From contig CP137666.1 of NCBI GenBank assembly GCA_037976565.1, forward strand, positions 1,455,495-1,519,494: a DNA stretch of 64,000 bases, in the 5' to 3' direction. The stretch comes from Mesocentrotus franciscanus (taxonomy: Eukaryota; Echinodermata; Echinoidea; Camarodonta; Strongylocentrotidae). Made by a program: the position numbers and the translations under genes. A model generated the notes under the pieces. That model was not told the origin of the DNA and ran no database searches. It saw only the letters and a program-made list of their open reading frames with translations. Position 1 is the stretch's first letter. Every line of letters begins with the position of its first letter. Positions 17,628 to 30,911 of the stretch are shown here, piece by piece.

Positions 17628-18512
17628 CGAACTGTGTACCTGACGATTACTTTTATTTCAACCTGAACACTTACCTTTTGGTATCCTGCTTCTTATATCT
17701 CTACCTAAACCTGTTGTTGAATAAATCAAATCATCGACATCTTTCATTGTTTTATGAGTAATAATGGCTGATGATATCAATGCAGATGTATATGATCATG
17801 ATCATTTCTTGAAACCGGACCGAGTCTATGATACTTCTAATATTATGCGAGGTATCATCTAATAATTCAAAACTATGTTATGGCCAAATCAATAATTTCC
17901 TTGCATGTTTACTAAGCCATGTAAAACTGTAAATTACTGCATTGCAGCAATATTACCCCTCTCATCTTAATGATCAATTCTATATCTCATAGAATCATTA
18001 GAATAATAACTACTTCCAGCTCTGAATACAACTATTTCAGTGAATCAGTGATGTTGGTTGTTCCTCACCCGAACTGTGCACCTGACGATTAATTTTATTT
18101 CAACCTGAACACTTACCTTTTGGTATCCTGCTTCTTATATCTCTACCTAAACTTGTTGTTGAATAAATCAAATCATCGACATCTTTCATTGTTTTATGAG
18201 TAATAATGGCTGATGATATCAATGCAGATGTATAAGATCATGATCATTTCTTGATACCGGACCGAGTCTATGATACTTCTAATATTATGCGAGGTATCAT
18301 CTAATAATTCAAAACTATGTTATGATGGCCAAATCAATAATTTCCTTGCATGTTTACTAAGCCATGTAAAACTGTAAATTACTGCATTGCAGCAATATTA
18401 CCCCTCTCATCTTAATGATCAATTCTATATCTCATAGAATCATTATAATTATAACTACTTCCAGCTCTGAATACAACTATTTCAGTGAACCAGTGATGTT
18501 GGTTCCTCACTT
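17628..18512. repeat. 442-bp direct tandem duplication
   Basis: Copies start CGAACTGTG at 17,628 and 18,070 and share nearly every base through CAGTGATGTTGGTT. Small differences (a TGA insertion in ATGTTATGATGG, single substitutions) mark the second copy. Weaker resemblance (ATTGCAGCAATATTA) near 19,380 hints at an older, larger array. Confidence 0.95.
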
Positions 18513-20999
18513 ACCCCCATCCCCCTCGTTATTCCCCTCTTCAGAGTATACTGTTTCAATATTTATGTTCCTATTATGCTTATTCCTTGTATGGTTACTC
18601 TGTATAGTTACACACTGACAACACAGAACTGTTTTTTAAGAATTTCATTTAATGGTTGCATGAAATATCTATCTGTATGTATATATACATGAATTACAAT
18701 GGCAACCTCTAGATTATTGGCAAACAATTAATCAGTACCCCACCATGGTTATAGCCAATAATAGTAAGACCATGGTGCTATTACAGATGCCCATATTATG
18801 TTTAATCAAAAATTTTCTCCTAAAACTTTCTACATTTGCCTTTCCTATCACGCCTATAATATATGGACATAACCAGTGGAATAAAATCCAACTGAGCCTG
18901 AGATGTCTATATCTGAATTCTCGGGAAGTTTGAGGAATGCTATAAACAAGACCCCGGTAGCACATAAATAAAGCAAGATAAATCAATGAAGGGCATTCTT
19001 TAATTGAATACCACCCTCATGAGTACTCGCCCTGATGATAAAAAAAAAAATCTTATTCCTTTATACTGATTCAGCTTTGCTGAACACAATACCAACGTGC
19101 CATTTTAATGCTACATAAGTTGCACATGATAGCAATATATTCTTTTAATTTACTACCCCTCGAACAATACTTACCATGTTGTCATCCAAATACAATCATG
19201 AAGATACTTAACTTATTATATTGACCATGCTATAGATACGCCAACATTCTCCAGAACAATTAATAACCCGGGTATCCTAATTGCAAATCAATTAACTTAT
19301 CTGCCAAGTATTCGCACAGCTAGATCGTTGTTAAATCTTGTTACACAAGTCACATGCATAACGACTATTACGTAATTGCAGCAATATTAACCTCAATCTT
19401 GCTGTCATAACAATTTTACACTGTGAAGTGCGGAATTGCTCATCCATTTCCATGCATAACAATAATCATATTGCACTAAATGTAGATATAGTGATAGCAC
19501 CAGTTGTAATACCATTCTACAGTTATCTCAATTACCTCCCAGTGTTTGACAAAGTTAACCAAATGAAAACATGAGCACTGTACTAGTGATTTAAACCTCT
19601 ACCGAAAGTCAAAATTTATATTATTACTTTTTTACACTTCACAGTAACAAAATTTGAAGATATAAAAGCCTACTTATCAACATTGTAACAATGCTCATTG
19701 TAAACGTGTCATGTGATTATTGCAGTTATTTCTATCGCAAAGATCAGGAAGATGGGAACAAATAAGGAGACGATTGTAATTCTTTATACAATGCTGATAA
19801 TACTGAAGTTTCTCCGAAAGATTGACTTTTCTTCTCATATTAATGCCACTATTTATTATGTTCTTCTTGCAACTTCATCACTACGGATGTAATCATGCTA
19901 CATCTACAGTGATTGTAGTTGAGGTACAATCACGCCAAGCGGAGCTGCAATGGTTGCATAATCATGTTGAACTGTCATTTCAACTTAGTAGATCACTTAT
20001 AATTGCACCTGATTGTTCCACTGAAGCATATCAATGAATGTTTACTACCTCAAGCGACTTATTTTTCTAATAGAAAGCAACCTGCCATTATAAGATCCAC
20101 ATTCCTTGGGCTACAGTTTTAACGCCTGAACAGTGGTTATGCAGGTGAGAATGTTATGTAGAGTTGGACGAGCTCCGCCTCTTGGAAATTGTATCTACAG
20201 TCACGGCAGACATACAATCCCCATTTGAATTATTTACTCATCCAATTAATTATGATATCTACATAAAATCAAAGTGTGTGAACAGTTACCTAATTATCCT
20301 TTTAAAATAATCTCCACCTGTCACAATCTAACACGTCAACCATGCCGGAATCCTAAAAAAATTGCAAGCCTAGAATATTCCTTTGCTGTTTATTCCGACT
20401 ACGTAACTTCATTCTACATGACAACTGATTTTGTTTCCATTCCATAAAGAGGATACCAAAATAAAACCTTTTGGGCGAGACCTATAGCTTAGTTACACTC
20501 ATATGATGACAGAGATATTCAGGCCACGTGGACAATTCGACATTATTTTCTCCTTCTTCATCTCGATCGACTAAACCTTATGTAAATAACGTATTTTAAT
20601 TAAAACCTTCCTCAATTGATCTTTGGCATTCCAATAACCGATTTCCTGCGACCGCATTATTCCCTGTCGTCTTGTTCAGTGAATATCTCTGCGATCGGTT
20701 AAATACTACAAACATGCGAAAAGCTTACTTACATGTTCTGTCTTTTGAATAGCTCCTTTAGACGTACTATGAGAAGGGTCGTACTTTCATGTCATATTTT
20801 CCGTTCAACATGTCATTAATTCTTGCTAATGTTTTATTCATATTTTCTTATCATCTCATGCCTTCTTTCATTTTCTTTTATCATCCTTTTCTTTTTGTTT
20901 CATCAGCTAGCCATATCCCATCGCATGCACACTCTCCTCTGTCTGTTCCCTCCCTCAACCTTTCCGGGTCGTTAACTGACTTGCTCAATTATAATCTTA
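18513..20999. other. No gene recognised
   Basis: AT-rich sequence with short chance frames only; it may include the 5' UTR of the LINE that follows. Confidence 0.4.
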
Positions 21000-21060
21000 C
21001 TACATGTATTTTGAATACTAAAAACACTGATGGAGTTTTGGGACTCTTTACAATGTCGTT

Positions 21061-22265
21061 ATGGCATTAGTAACGGAATTTCCCTTTGGCACTATCGATG
21101 ATGATGAATTCTTATTCCAGTTATATAGCGATAGGCAAAACAGACCCGTTAATAATCAGGAATACGATACACGCATTTCCAGTGAATTAAATACAAACTC
21201 AGAGGAGTTGATTCTTAACCTTGACAACAATGACCTTGCGCAACATTTAACATCCTCCAAATACTTTACGATTAATGAATACAAATCCAACTTGTTAAAC
21301 GACACAACTAATAACATCTTCCTTTTACATTTAAACATCAGGAGTCTGAATAAGAATTTTGATCAGCTTGGTCTACTTCTTGAACATTTTAATCCACAAA
21401 ATAGTCCAGTCATTGGTCTCACTGAAACTTGGTTACACGAGTCTAGTAACTCTCTTCTAAACATTGACAGTTATAATTTACTTACCAACAATAGGCAAGA
21501 AAAAGTAGGAGGCGGTGTAGGAATATACGTTCCAAACAGACTAGAATACTCTTATATCAATAGTCTGACTCACATGACTGAAACTTTGGAGTCACTTTTT
21601 ATAGAGGTAGAAATGCAAACCAGTAGAAATGTAATAATAGGAGTCATTTACCGCCCTCCGCATTGTCCCCATGGCGATTTTTAACAGACATCCACAATAT
21701 TTTACACAGTCCTATAATTCAAAATAAATATTGTTTCATCATGGGTGACTTCAATGTCAATCTGTTGCAGTCTAATGCACAAGGATTTTCTCATGATTTC
21801 CTGGAATTAATTTTATCTGCCTCATTTTTACCTACTATCTCCAAACCAACTAGAGTGACAGACCAATCAGCCACTTTAATCGACAATATCTTTACTAACA
21901 AGCAACAGCCTTTAGAATCAGGAATCATCGTTTCGGACATATCTGATCATTACCCAATCTTTTGTAAAACTTCACTTTCTAACACACCAGGTGATAGGCG
22001 TTCCCAAAAAATTAAAACCCGCAAATTAAATGCTGGAAATATAGAACGCCTTAATGAAAATTTAAGTACAGTGGACTGGCATCAAATTTATATTTCTGAA
22101 GATGTGAATGAAGCTTACGAAAGATTTATAAGCATACTTAAGGGCCAATTTGATATTTGTATACCATTAACAGAACAAATCAATAACTATAAAAGATACC
22201 AAGATCCCCTGGGTAACAAAGTCTATTTTAAGATCAATAAACCGGAAAAACAACCTCTATTATAA
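21061..22265 (+). pseudogene. LINE endonuclease domain (APE type), frameshifted
   Basis: Apurinic-endonuclease-like domain that nicks target DNA. Motifs in order: HLNIRSLNKNFDQL, GLTETWLHES, GGGVGIYVP, GVIYRPPH, then one frame over MGDFNVNL and SDISDHYPIF. The frame change lies at about 21,660-21,680, and the frame then ends at a TAA at 22,263 before the RT region. Confidence 0.9.
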
Positions 22266-22619
22266 ATACAAAACTAATCCAACAAATAAAACCCGTGACA
22301 AATACACCCGATATAAAAATGTTTTGACAAAAGTACTACGTCAAGCAAAAAACATCATTATACTACGCAGTTTGAACTTAACAAGAATAACCCTAAAAAC
22401 ACATGGAAAATAATAAATACAACCTTAAACAGAAACAATAAGACACAAAAATAACGAAAATTAAATCTGACACTGACACTTTGATCGAAGACCCTCAAGC
22501 AATGGCTGAAACCTTCAACTCGTACTTCTCACAGATAGGACAAAAATTAGCAGAAAACATCCCAACAACCGAAAGAAAATTTGATAACTTTCTAAGTAAC
22601 AAAAATCCATCTTCTTTTT

Positions 22620-24084
22620 TTCGTCCCAACTAACCGCGAGGAAATAATTAGTATAGTAAATAAATTGGAAAGTAAAAGAAGTTCAGGGCATGACGAGATC
22701 GACAATCATCTACTCAAATCAATTATCTTAACGATTGCAAATCCTCTGGTCCATATTTTTAACTTATCAATAACAACGGGTATAGTACCTAATAGCGTTA
22801 AAATAGCAAAAGTCATCCCAATATTTAAGAAAGGTGATGCTTCTGAAACAAATAATTATAGGCCAATTTCATTATTACCATCCTTATCCAAAGTCATGGA
22901 AAGAATTGTCTTTATTAGAGTTACAGATTTTTAAACAAACATAATATCTTTTGCGAATCCCAATTTGGCTTTCGACCAAACCGCAACACAACTCAAGCAA
23001 TATTGAAATGCGTAGATACTATATCCCAAGCCATTGATCACCACTTACATACTATAGCAATATTCCTGGACTTTTCCAAGGCTTTTGATACAATAAACCA
23101 TAATATTCTCTTACATAAATTGTCGCACTATGGTGTTCGAGGAAAGCCTTGGAATGGTTCAGGAATTATTTAACAAACAGAAAACAATTTGTAGAAATAA
23201 ATAATCAAAGGTCATCGCTACAATCCATTAGTTGTGGTGTTCCACAGGGAAGCATCCTAGGTCCCTTATTGTTTATCATATACATAAATGACTTTCATAA
23301 GTCTTCAGATGTATTATCTTTCACTTTATTTGCAGACGATTCAAACTTATTTTATTCTCACTCTAATCCAACTAACCTTCTTCCAACAATAAACACAGAA
23401 CTTAAACGTGTAGTAGAATGGGTTAAAGCTAACAAGTTATCGTTAAACGTTCTGAAGACTAACTTCATGTTGTTTAGTAACACCTTGCAAAATTTACCTG
23501 GAAATATCTTTCTGGAAGACACGCCCCTTGTTAGGGTAACATCAACCAGATTCTTAGGGCTCACGATCGACGATAAATTGAAATGGAACATACACATTCA
23601 AAATATATCCAAAATTGTCTCCCGAAATACTGGAATCATGAATAAACTTAAATATTTTTTCCCAAAGTCTACACTATTCACATTATACTTCTCACTAATT
23701 TTACCCTACCTTAATTATGGAATAATGGCGTGGGGTAATGCTAGCAAATACCTTACTGATAAAATTTTTACCTTACAAAAGAAAAGCATAAGAATTATAC
23801 ATAATGCTCCTACTCGTTCACATACTGATCCTTTGTTTTATGAGTCAAAAATTTTGAAATTTTCAGACTTATTTCTTTTTCAAACAGGACAGTTCATGTA
23901 TAAATTGAATAAAAACGAACTGCCACACACATTCATTAACATGTTCACAAAAACAGCGCCATTCATAATTACCCAACCAGGCAATCCAACCGTTTCCACC
24001 TTCCCCGTACCCGCACTCTTTTCGCACATAAAACAATTTCTTTCTACGGTCCGAAATACTGGAACTCACTTAGCAACGATATAA
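22620..24084 (+). pseudogene. LINE reverse transcriptase, frameshifted
   Basis: RT motifs: RSSGHDEIDNHLLK, KVIPIFKKGD, NYRPISLLPSLSKVMERI, then after a frame change near 22,930 FLDFSKAFDTINHNILLHKL, another change near 23,140, GVPQGSILGPLLFIIYIND, the catalytic FADDSNLF, and LPYLNYGIMAWG near the C-terminus. At least two frameshifts. Confidence 0.92.
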
Positions 24085-24179
24085 TTAATTCTTTAAGCTT
24101 AAACTGCTTCAAAATCAAGTTGAAAAAAAATATTCTCGAAACATATAAAGAAAATTCAAATTGAGCGATCGGGACCCAA

Positions 24180-24305
24180 CTCTCTTTCTTTCTCTCTCTC
24201 TCTCTCTCTTTCTCTCTACCTCTCCGTCTTTCTTTCTCTCTCTTTCTCTTTCTTTCTTTCTGTCTCTCTCTTTCTTCCTTTCTCTCTCTCTCTCTTTCTC
24301 TTTTT
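24180..24305. repeat. CT-rich polypyrimidine tract
   Basis: (CT)n and (CTTT)n runs in the LINE 3' UTR. Confidence 0.95.
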
Positions 24306-25329
24306 TAAATTACTTCTATCCTTCTCTTTTTCTTCCCACACAGACGCGCCAGCTTTCTCCTCTCACTCTTCTTCCATCTTCATTTTCTTTTCTGCATCTC
24401 CATTTACCATTGGCACCATATCACCTCTCACACTTAGATATTTTTTCCTTACGATATTTGTCTTAATTTCATTTTCTATCTTTAAAGAGATCTATTCTAC
24501 TCACTATTTGAGGGATCCACACTAAACAAGCCCTGCTGCTTAGTGGACCTCTCCATTTCCTCAATTTTAGTATACTAAAAATAATAGATCAAAATAAAAC
24601 AACTTTAAGAATCATAATATTTACTTTCCATGTTAACTCTGTATTTTTTTAATAATCCAAATTATGAATAATGTTTTAGTCATTGATTAGTATTTTCGTC
24701 ACGCTTGATTTGATTCTTTTGCATTGCTTACTGTATATTGATTTGTATATTCATGTTGTATACTATACAATTATTGTTTACTGCATATTGAATTGTATTG
24801 TGTTTGCAATGATGCTAGAAAAAATGGAAATGCAATAAACTAAACTGAAAACTGAAACTGAAAACTAATATAGGTCGACTTAATCTGAAAGTAAGAGGCC
24901 GGAATCCCCCCTCCCCTTTTTAAAAATTAGATAGCCTTTTGGGGGAGGGGAGGGTCTGACTACAGTTTCTCCCCCACCCACCAACGGAACTCATGATAAC
25001 CAAGAGTACATGTAAACTAAACAAAATAACAGGAATAAATATATAAAGTATACGTCATAACTAGTCTCAATAACAAGCTCTTGTATTTTGTTCGCAAGTG
25101 GTAAAATGTAGGGTTACGTACGAAAAGAATCACGTAGCGTATTCGCCAATTTGTGATTTATCGGCCTGTATACAAAAAACTATATGTCAGCCCTACACAC
25201 TTCGTAGATAAGATAGCTTGTATCTGCGAAAGTACTCAAAACCTGATAACGTGATTACGTGAGTAATCGTTACAAGCCGTAATTTCCTTATTTAAAACTT
25301 TTTTATCATTGCTCGAGTTTGACCCCTCC

Positions 25330-26450
25330 TCAATATTAATTAAAATATCGAAACTTTGTGCCATGGTGTTTATTACGGGTGCAACGAAGCTTCCAATTCT
25401 ATTTCAATAATGCTAAAGGAAAGTTTTCTGACCAAATTTGTAAATACTTCCTCGTTCGATATATTTCTATACACTGTAGAGTACATTACATTCACAACAA
25501 ACGGCATCGAAGAGGTAATCTACTCAAAACTTGATAACGTGATTACGTGTGTGTTTACAAGCTATATTCTTCCTTTTTAATTCATTATCGCTGCTCGAAT
25601 TGTTCAAGTTTGATCCCTCCTCAATATTCAATTTAAAAAATCTAACCTTTGACCTGTGCCATGGTGTTTACTTAGGGTGCAACGAAGCTTGCAATTCTAT
25701 TGCAATAATGTTAAATGGAACTTTTCTGACAAAATCTGTTATTTTTAAAACTTCCTGGTTCGATATATTTATATACACTGTAGAGTACATTACATTCACA
25801 ACAAACGGCATCGAAGAGGTAAAGTACTCGTAACGTGATAGTGGGAAGTTTTCTGACAAAATTTGTTTTGTTAACACTTCGATCCTCGTTCGATATTTGT
25901 ATACACTGTAGAGTACATTACATTCACAACAAACGGCATCAATGAGGTACAGTACTCAAAACGTGATAGCGGGAAGTTTTCTGACAAAATTTATTTTGTT
26001 AACACTACCTCGTTCGATATTTGTATACACTGTAGAGTACATTACATTCACAACAAACCGCATCGACGAGGTAGAGTACTCGTAACGTGATAGCGGGGAG
26101 TTTTCTTGCAAAATGTAAGTTTGTTAACACTTCCTCGTTCGATATTTGAAAACACTGTAAAGTACATTACATTCACAACTAACGGCATCAATGAGGTACA
26201 GTACTCAAAACGTGATAGCGGGAAGTTTTGTGACATAATTTTTTTTGGTAATACTTCCTCGCTCGATATATTTATATACACTGTAGAGTACATTACATTC
26301 ACAACAAACGGCATCAATGAGGTACAGTACTCAAAACGTGATAGCGGGAAGTTTTCTGACAAAATTTGTTCTGTTAATTCTTCCTAGTTCGATATATTTC
26401 TATACACTGTAGAGTACATTACCCTCACATCAAATGGCATCGACGAAGTA
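25330..26450. repeat. Tandem array, seven copies (304-bp unit, then about 125-bp units)
   Basis: The core ACACTGTAGAGTACATTAC occurs at 25,471, 25,775, 25,903, 26,027, 26,152 (one change), 26,278 and 26,404: spacing 304, 128, 124, 125, 126 and 126 bp. The first two copies carry an extra block (GTGCCATGGTGTTTA, TGCAACGAAGCTT). The array ends about 100 bp before the plexin relic exon. Confidence 0.95.
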
Positions 26451-26552
26451 TAATATAAACTAAATAAAAAAAGATTAATGGGATTATGAAATTGAACTCA
26501 TTAAGTGATTAATTTTCCATTAAATATATCATTGGTTCATCATAATTTATAG

Positions 26553-26912
26553 GACTACAAAGGATCGACTAAAAGAGGCAATCATGCCACTGGGAGATGT
26601 TCTGAAGCTGGGCATCATGTTCCTCTGCCTGCTTCTTATCATTCCGTCGATCTACTCAGCTCCTCTCTCCTCCTACCTGGTATCATCTTTTACAAGTCCT
26701 GACCCCACCCTATACCATTCAACCACATCACCATCAACAACATCACTGGAAATATCTATAAAGGAGCACGGCAGAGACTCTATCAACTCCACTCAGACCT
26801 GACTCTCAAACACACAGTGGATACTGGATCATGCCCTTCTCCATATGAAGAGAATATCAATAATATCAAACTTCTTGTAGCCCCATCACCTGAGGAAGAG
26901 CTCATCACATGT
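26553..26912 (+). pseudogene. Plexin relic: first coding exon, frameshifted and truncated
   Basis: The acceptor ATTTATAG precedes 31 nt of leader and ATG at 26,584, then a signal peptide (core LGIMFLCLLLIIPSIYS). The frame stays homologous to DPTLYH, then the sema domain continues one frame over as FNHITINNITGNIYKGARQR, LYQLHSDLTLKHTVDTG and INNIKLLVAPSPEEELITC. The pattern (NITGNIYKGARxRLYQL) is that of the first sema blade of plexins and parallels the exon at 63,590. One base appears lost near 26,715. After LITC, where plexins continue with GS, homology stops and unrelated GC-rich repeat follows. No other exons of this copy were found. The 5' structure is intact, so it could still splice as a short transcript. 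Confidence 0.82.
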
Positions 26913-27119
26913 TTTTGGTTGTGATGGGCAGGCGGGGATTCAGGCGGGGGCACAGCCGGCCCGTGCCCCCCCCCCTAAAAGGAGGGGAGATAGAGAAAAG
27001 GGAAAAATAATCATGCATATGGCACATGTCATGAAAATGTCATTGACATTGTCATTAACCATGTCACTCACGAGATATTAAGCGAACAAAATCCATGCTG
27101 AAAGGACGAAAAAGTAAAG

Positions 27120-27500
27120 ATAAATTCTGACGAAATCAATAGGTGCTCTGCTACGATACGCGGTAGATCACCTAATTACAAAATGTTCAACGACTGGTTC
27201 AGACGTATCAAAATATTATTGAATTTTAAGAAAACATGTTTTATTCTCAAAGGGGGAAAAATCTATCAAACACTGACCCGATAAGAATTGAAATGCTGTT
27301 ATTGAGAGAACAGAATCATTAATTGTCTAGGCATTCTTATTTATGAGTCACTTGACTGGAAGTATCACATTGTTAATATATTTTCTAAGCTTTTAAGAAG
27401 TATAGGTGTTTTTTTATACCCACCAATCTATATTGATTAACTGTACATTTTACAAAATCGTGCAATACGACTGATAAAAAAGAGTGAGTTTCGTAGTCCA
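27120..27500 (+). mobile_element. LINE fragment (RT C-terminal part), decayed
   Basis: Begins with a copy of the 60-bp motif GATTCTGACGAAATCAATAG and continues with sequence equivalent to 50,430-50,760 (AACACTGACCCGATAA, TTGAGAGAAC.GA.TCATTAA, TATACCCACCAATCTA). Many stops. Confidence 0.65.
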
Positions 27501-28880
27501 TGTCTACAACTAAATATGGGGAAAATCCCCAAACATGGTCTCGCAAACAAAGTGTACTATCTTTGCTGTAGGCCTACTTGTACTAGGCAGATGTCCTGAT
27601 AGTTTGCAGACACAAAGCCTTGCAAGTCGTTGTGCGTAACAGCTAGTGTCTGCACAGTGAGACAAGGCTGAAGATATACTGCATAGGCTCTACTTAGCGG
27701 ATTTGAGGCAGCCAGAGACTGGCAGAGCGAGACTCAACTCGATGCTTTAGGATTTGTGGTAAAGTGTCATATCGGAGTGTGTGCGTGCAGACTGGTTTCC
27801 TTGAGTGGATTCCTTGACCATGACGAGAGTAAGAAGGGCAGTAATATATACGTTTACATATGGAAAAGTGGTGTCTTTTGGCCAGTCTCGAACGCATGCT
27901 CGCGCGGATGTACTATAACCAATGGGCACAGGCTTCAAAAACAGTTTTTTTGTCAAAGATATTGGTGTAACTTTGCAATGCTGCAAAATACAAGGCTGGC
28001 GCGAGCGGTTTTCTATTGTCTATATTTTTTTCTTGTATTTTCCAGATAATGAGAAAATAATTTTTAGTATTCGCGTCGGAAAATGCATCGAAAGAAAGAT
28101 TTTCAAGTGAATTTTGACACCAACCCTTCCATAGCAATGCAAGTACTTGCACAATTCGAAGCAGGAAACTAATCGATAACCCCGTGTTTGAGACTCTGTA
28201 TCCCAGCAACGGATTACCCTACGCATACAGCGTTTTCAATTTCCAGTCCGGAATTTTCCCTCTCTGTCATATATCAAAATCAAGCTGATTGGTCTAAAAA
28301 ATTCGTCGGAATCCTTGAAAAAGTAAGAAGATTAATCTATTCCATCCAATCACATTTGGTGACACTCCGAGCTCATTAGCATAGAGAGTCATATCACGCC
28401 ATGACTAGGACTGAGCCTGCACCATTATCTGACAGGGGGTTTCATTGCCATTGCTTCATTTTTTTATGTCAGCGATGATTACATTGGCTGTATTGTTGAA
28501 TAATGATGTTCACATTTAAATAAAAAGAAGAGATGAGATTATTGAACGCTGTTTTATGGAGAAAATTCCCAACTCTACCCAATGCTTCTTCAGTCCACAC
28601 ATTACAACTATGTGTTATCCCTCTGTACATTGAGCTTAATCTACCTATATTCGCTAATGGACTGGTCCGCATACTCGCCTTTGCGTGGCTGTGTGTGCAG
28701 TTGGCGCGTAGGGTCATGAATTATTCATGAGACGTACCTGTGCGCGCTGAGCAAAGAAAGACACGCACAGATCCACTTTAGTGGAATTTCGGCCTGAAAC
28801 TTTTCCATATGGTATGCCTATATATATATATATATATATAAGTCAAAATCCCTCTGGTTTGAGTGTTATTTTAATAGACT
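27500..28880. other. No gene recognised
   Basis: Overlapping short frames on both strands near 27.7-28.2 kb match nothing I know. Possibly unclassified repeat sequence. Confidence 0.35.
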
Positions 28881-28884
28881 CACA

Positions 28885-29085
28885 CTTTTCAGACCATCAC
28901 ATTCAACTGCAAAGTATGGTGGTGAAGCAGTTTCTTGGATCACGTAAAGAAAATGTTAAATTCATCACTGATAATGTAGTAAGGGTATGTTCCAATGTTG
29001 AAAAATTAATTTGTTTCCACGTTGAGGTTACCCTTTGCGGTTGCGCGCTTCCACCCCCCCTGGAAAGTGCCCTTTTGTTGGAATA
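28885..29085. repeat. Dispersed repeat, copy 1
   Basis: CAGACCATCACATTCAACTG, GGATCACGTAAAGA, CTGATAATGTA and GGAAAGTGCCC recur in the same order at 47,185-47,398. Confidence 0.65.
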
Positions 29086-29522
29086 GGAAAACAAAAAGAA
29101 AACAAAAAAAAAAGATTCTGACGAAATCAAAAGGTGCTCTGCTACGTTACGCGGCAGATCACCTTAAAAGAAGCTTCAAAAGACGGGAATGTAGACCCAA
29201 GCAAAATATTGGACCGCATTTTACTAATTCAGTTAAACCCGACCCTGGGTCTACATCACGTTTAACAAAGGGAAAACTTAGAGCGCAGACTACCTTCTGA
29301 TTATTTTGAACAAAAGCATAATCTATGCTCAGTGTAGCCTGGACTGCTTCCGTGACGCGCACCCAATCAGCTGAGAAAATAACACACCCTCAAGACCAAA
29401 ACAAGTGTGAAAAGAGTTTCATTCTGTATCATAATCCATACCCGATCACAGCCTGGACCGTTTCCGTGTCGCGCGCCTAATGAACAACACATCCTCAACG
29501 CTGAACCGGTGACAGTATACAA

Positions 29523-29685
29523 ATAATACACAGGTGTGAGTGCGTTATGGTCGATGCAGCGCATGAGGGTTTTCGCTACGGTGCAATAAAATTCACGAGG
29601 CGTAGCCGAGTGTATTTTGTGCCATTGTGAATACCCGAATAGCGCTGCATCGCCATAACGTCACGAACGAAAACCTGTGTATTAT
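29523..29685. mobile_element. 163-bp palindromic MITE
   Basis: Perfect 13-bp ends ATAATACACAGGT and ACCTGTGTATTAT; inner arms GTTATGGTCGATGCAGCGC and GCGCTGCATCGCCATAAC. No coding capacity. Confidence 0.8.
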
Positions 29686-29765
29686 ATGTTTTATAAAATG
29701 GGTCGACAATCTTAGTTATAGCAAGGCGTAAATCTGCAACCTTCATAAGAAATAACGATCGCGAG

Positions 29766-30334
29766 GGCAGTGACCTCGTAAACAAACTGTTCAATGCATG
29801 GTTAACATCCATTGATTTACACGCAGCCGTGCGTTATGCTTTTTTTTATACAACTCCCAAGAATGTTCTGTAATGTGATTGGTTCAAATCTGGTTACGTG
29901 ACATTCAATGGACTGCACTATTGCACTCGCCGGAGTGCAGGTATAGTGCTTTTGGTTAGCACATTCTCTGCACTCATATAAATGAGGTCACCATTGTCAG
30001 TGTCAATGACCGGGCGTGTCAAAGTTTGTGTGAAGTGTACGCGCAATGACGCAGTGACCTCGTAAACAAACTGTTCAATGCATGGTAAACATCCATTGAT
30101 TTACACGCAGCCGTGCGTTATGCTTTTTTTTATACAACTCCCAAGAATGTTCTGTAATGTGATTGGTTCAAATCTGGTTACGTGACATTCAATGGACTGC
30201 ACTATTGCACTCGCCGGAGTGCAGGTATAGTGCTTTTGGTTAGCCCATTCTCTGCACTCATATAAATGAGGTCACCATTGTCAGTGTCAATGACCGGGCG
30301 TGTCAAAGTTTGTGTGAAGTGTACGCGCAATGAC
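29766..30334. repeat. 284-bp direct tandem duplication
   Basis: CAGTGACCTCGTAAACAAAC starts at 29,768 and again at 30,052. The copies differ by only a few bases (CATGGTTAAC/CATGGTAAAC, TAGCAC/TAGCCC). Each contains a small palindrome (GCACTATTGCACTC ... GAGTGCAGGTATAGTGC). Confidence 0.95.
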
Positions 30335-30532
30335 GCTCGGAGGAAAAGTGTGCCTTGGGTGTGATTATTACGTCACAATAGATGGAGTGCGCGCAAAGTG
30401 CGCAGGTTCTCATACGCGTAATAGATGCGCGTACTTATTGGATAGACTTTGCAACTTTTTGGATCACTTTTTAGTCAACGGTTGAGAGACTAGACCGAAG
30501 CGTGAAGGTAAGAATACAATTCAATTATTTAT

Positions 30533-30862
30533 TAATACACCTTTTCACGGTTAAGGCGCCATCTTAATTTAAGATAAACAAACCATTGACCTCTAGAGGT
30601 CAGGGGTTTACGCGTAATTAAGATAGCGTCCATGCAAAAATGATTTGAGCGCACAGCGCAGGCAGTGCATGTCATCAATGTTTTTAGATGCCTGCGCTGT
30701 GCGCTCACATCATATTTGTATGGGCGCTATCTTAATTACGCGTAAACCCCTGACCTCTGGAGGTCAGTGGGGTTAACATCTTTGATTATCTTAAATTATC
30801 TTAAATTAAGATGGCGCCCATATCTGAGCATGCGCACTTTTGTAACCGTGAAAAGGTGTATT
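30533..30862. mobile_element. 330-bp fold-back MITE
   Basis: The ends are AATACACCTTTTCACGGTTA and TAACCGTGAAAAGGTGTATT; inner arms are GGCGCCATCTTAATTTAAG, CAGGGGTTTACGCGTAATTA and GCGCACAGCGCAGGC with their inverses. The loop is centred near 30,680. Almost the whole element is one hairpin. Confidence 0.88.
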
Positions 30863-30911
30863 GGCTTTTTGGGGGTGGGGGCAGCTCAGTAGGAGGGGGA
30901 AGTTGTATAAA

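Larger units (their letters stand above)
21000..24866 (+). mobile_element. CR1/L2-like non-LTR retrotransposon, nearly full length, broken
   Basis: An endonuclease region followed by reverse transcriptase in the order of APE-type LINEs, then a CT-rich 3' UTR and a (CTGAAA)n end at about 24,845-24,866. Several frameshifts and a stop make it non-autonomous. The clade (CR1/L2/jockey group) is inferred from motif style; the 5' end is not located exactly. Confidence 0.85.

Noticed and set aside
27694..28226. Cluster of overlapping open frames on both strands
   Set aside because: All frames are open at similar lengths with no homology or splice pattern, which points to base composition rather than coding.
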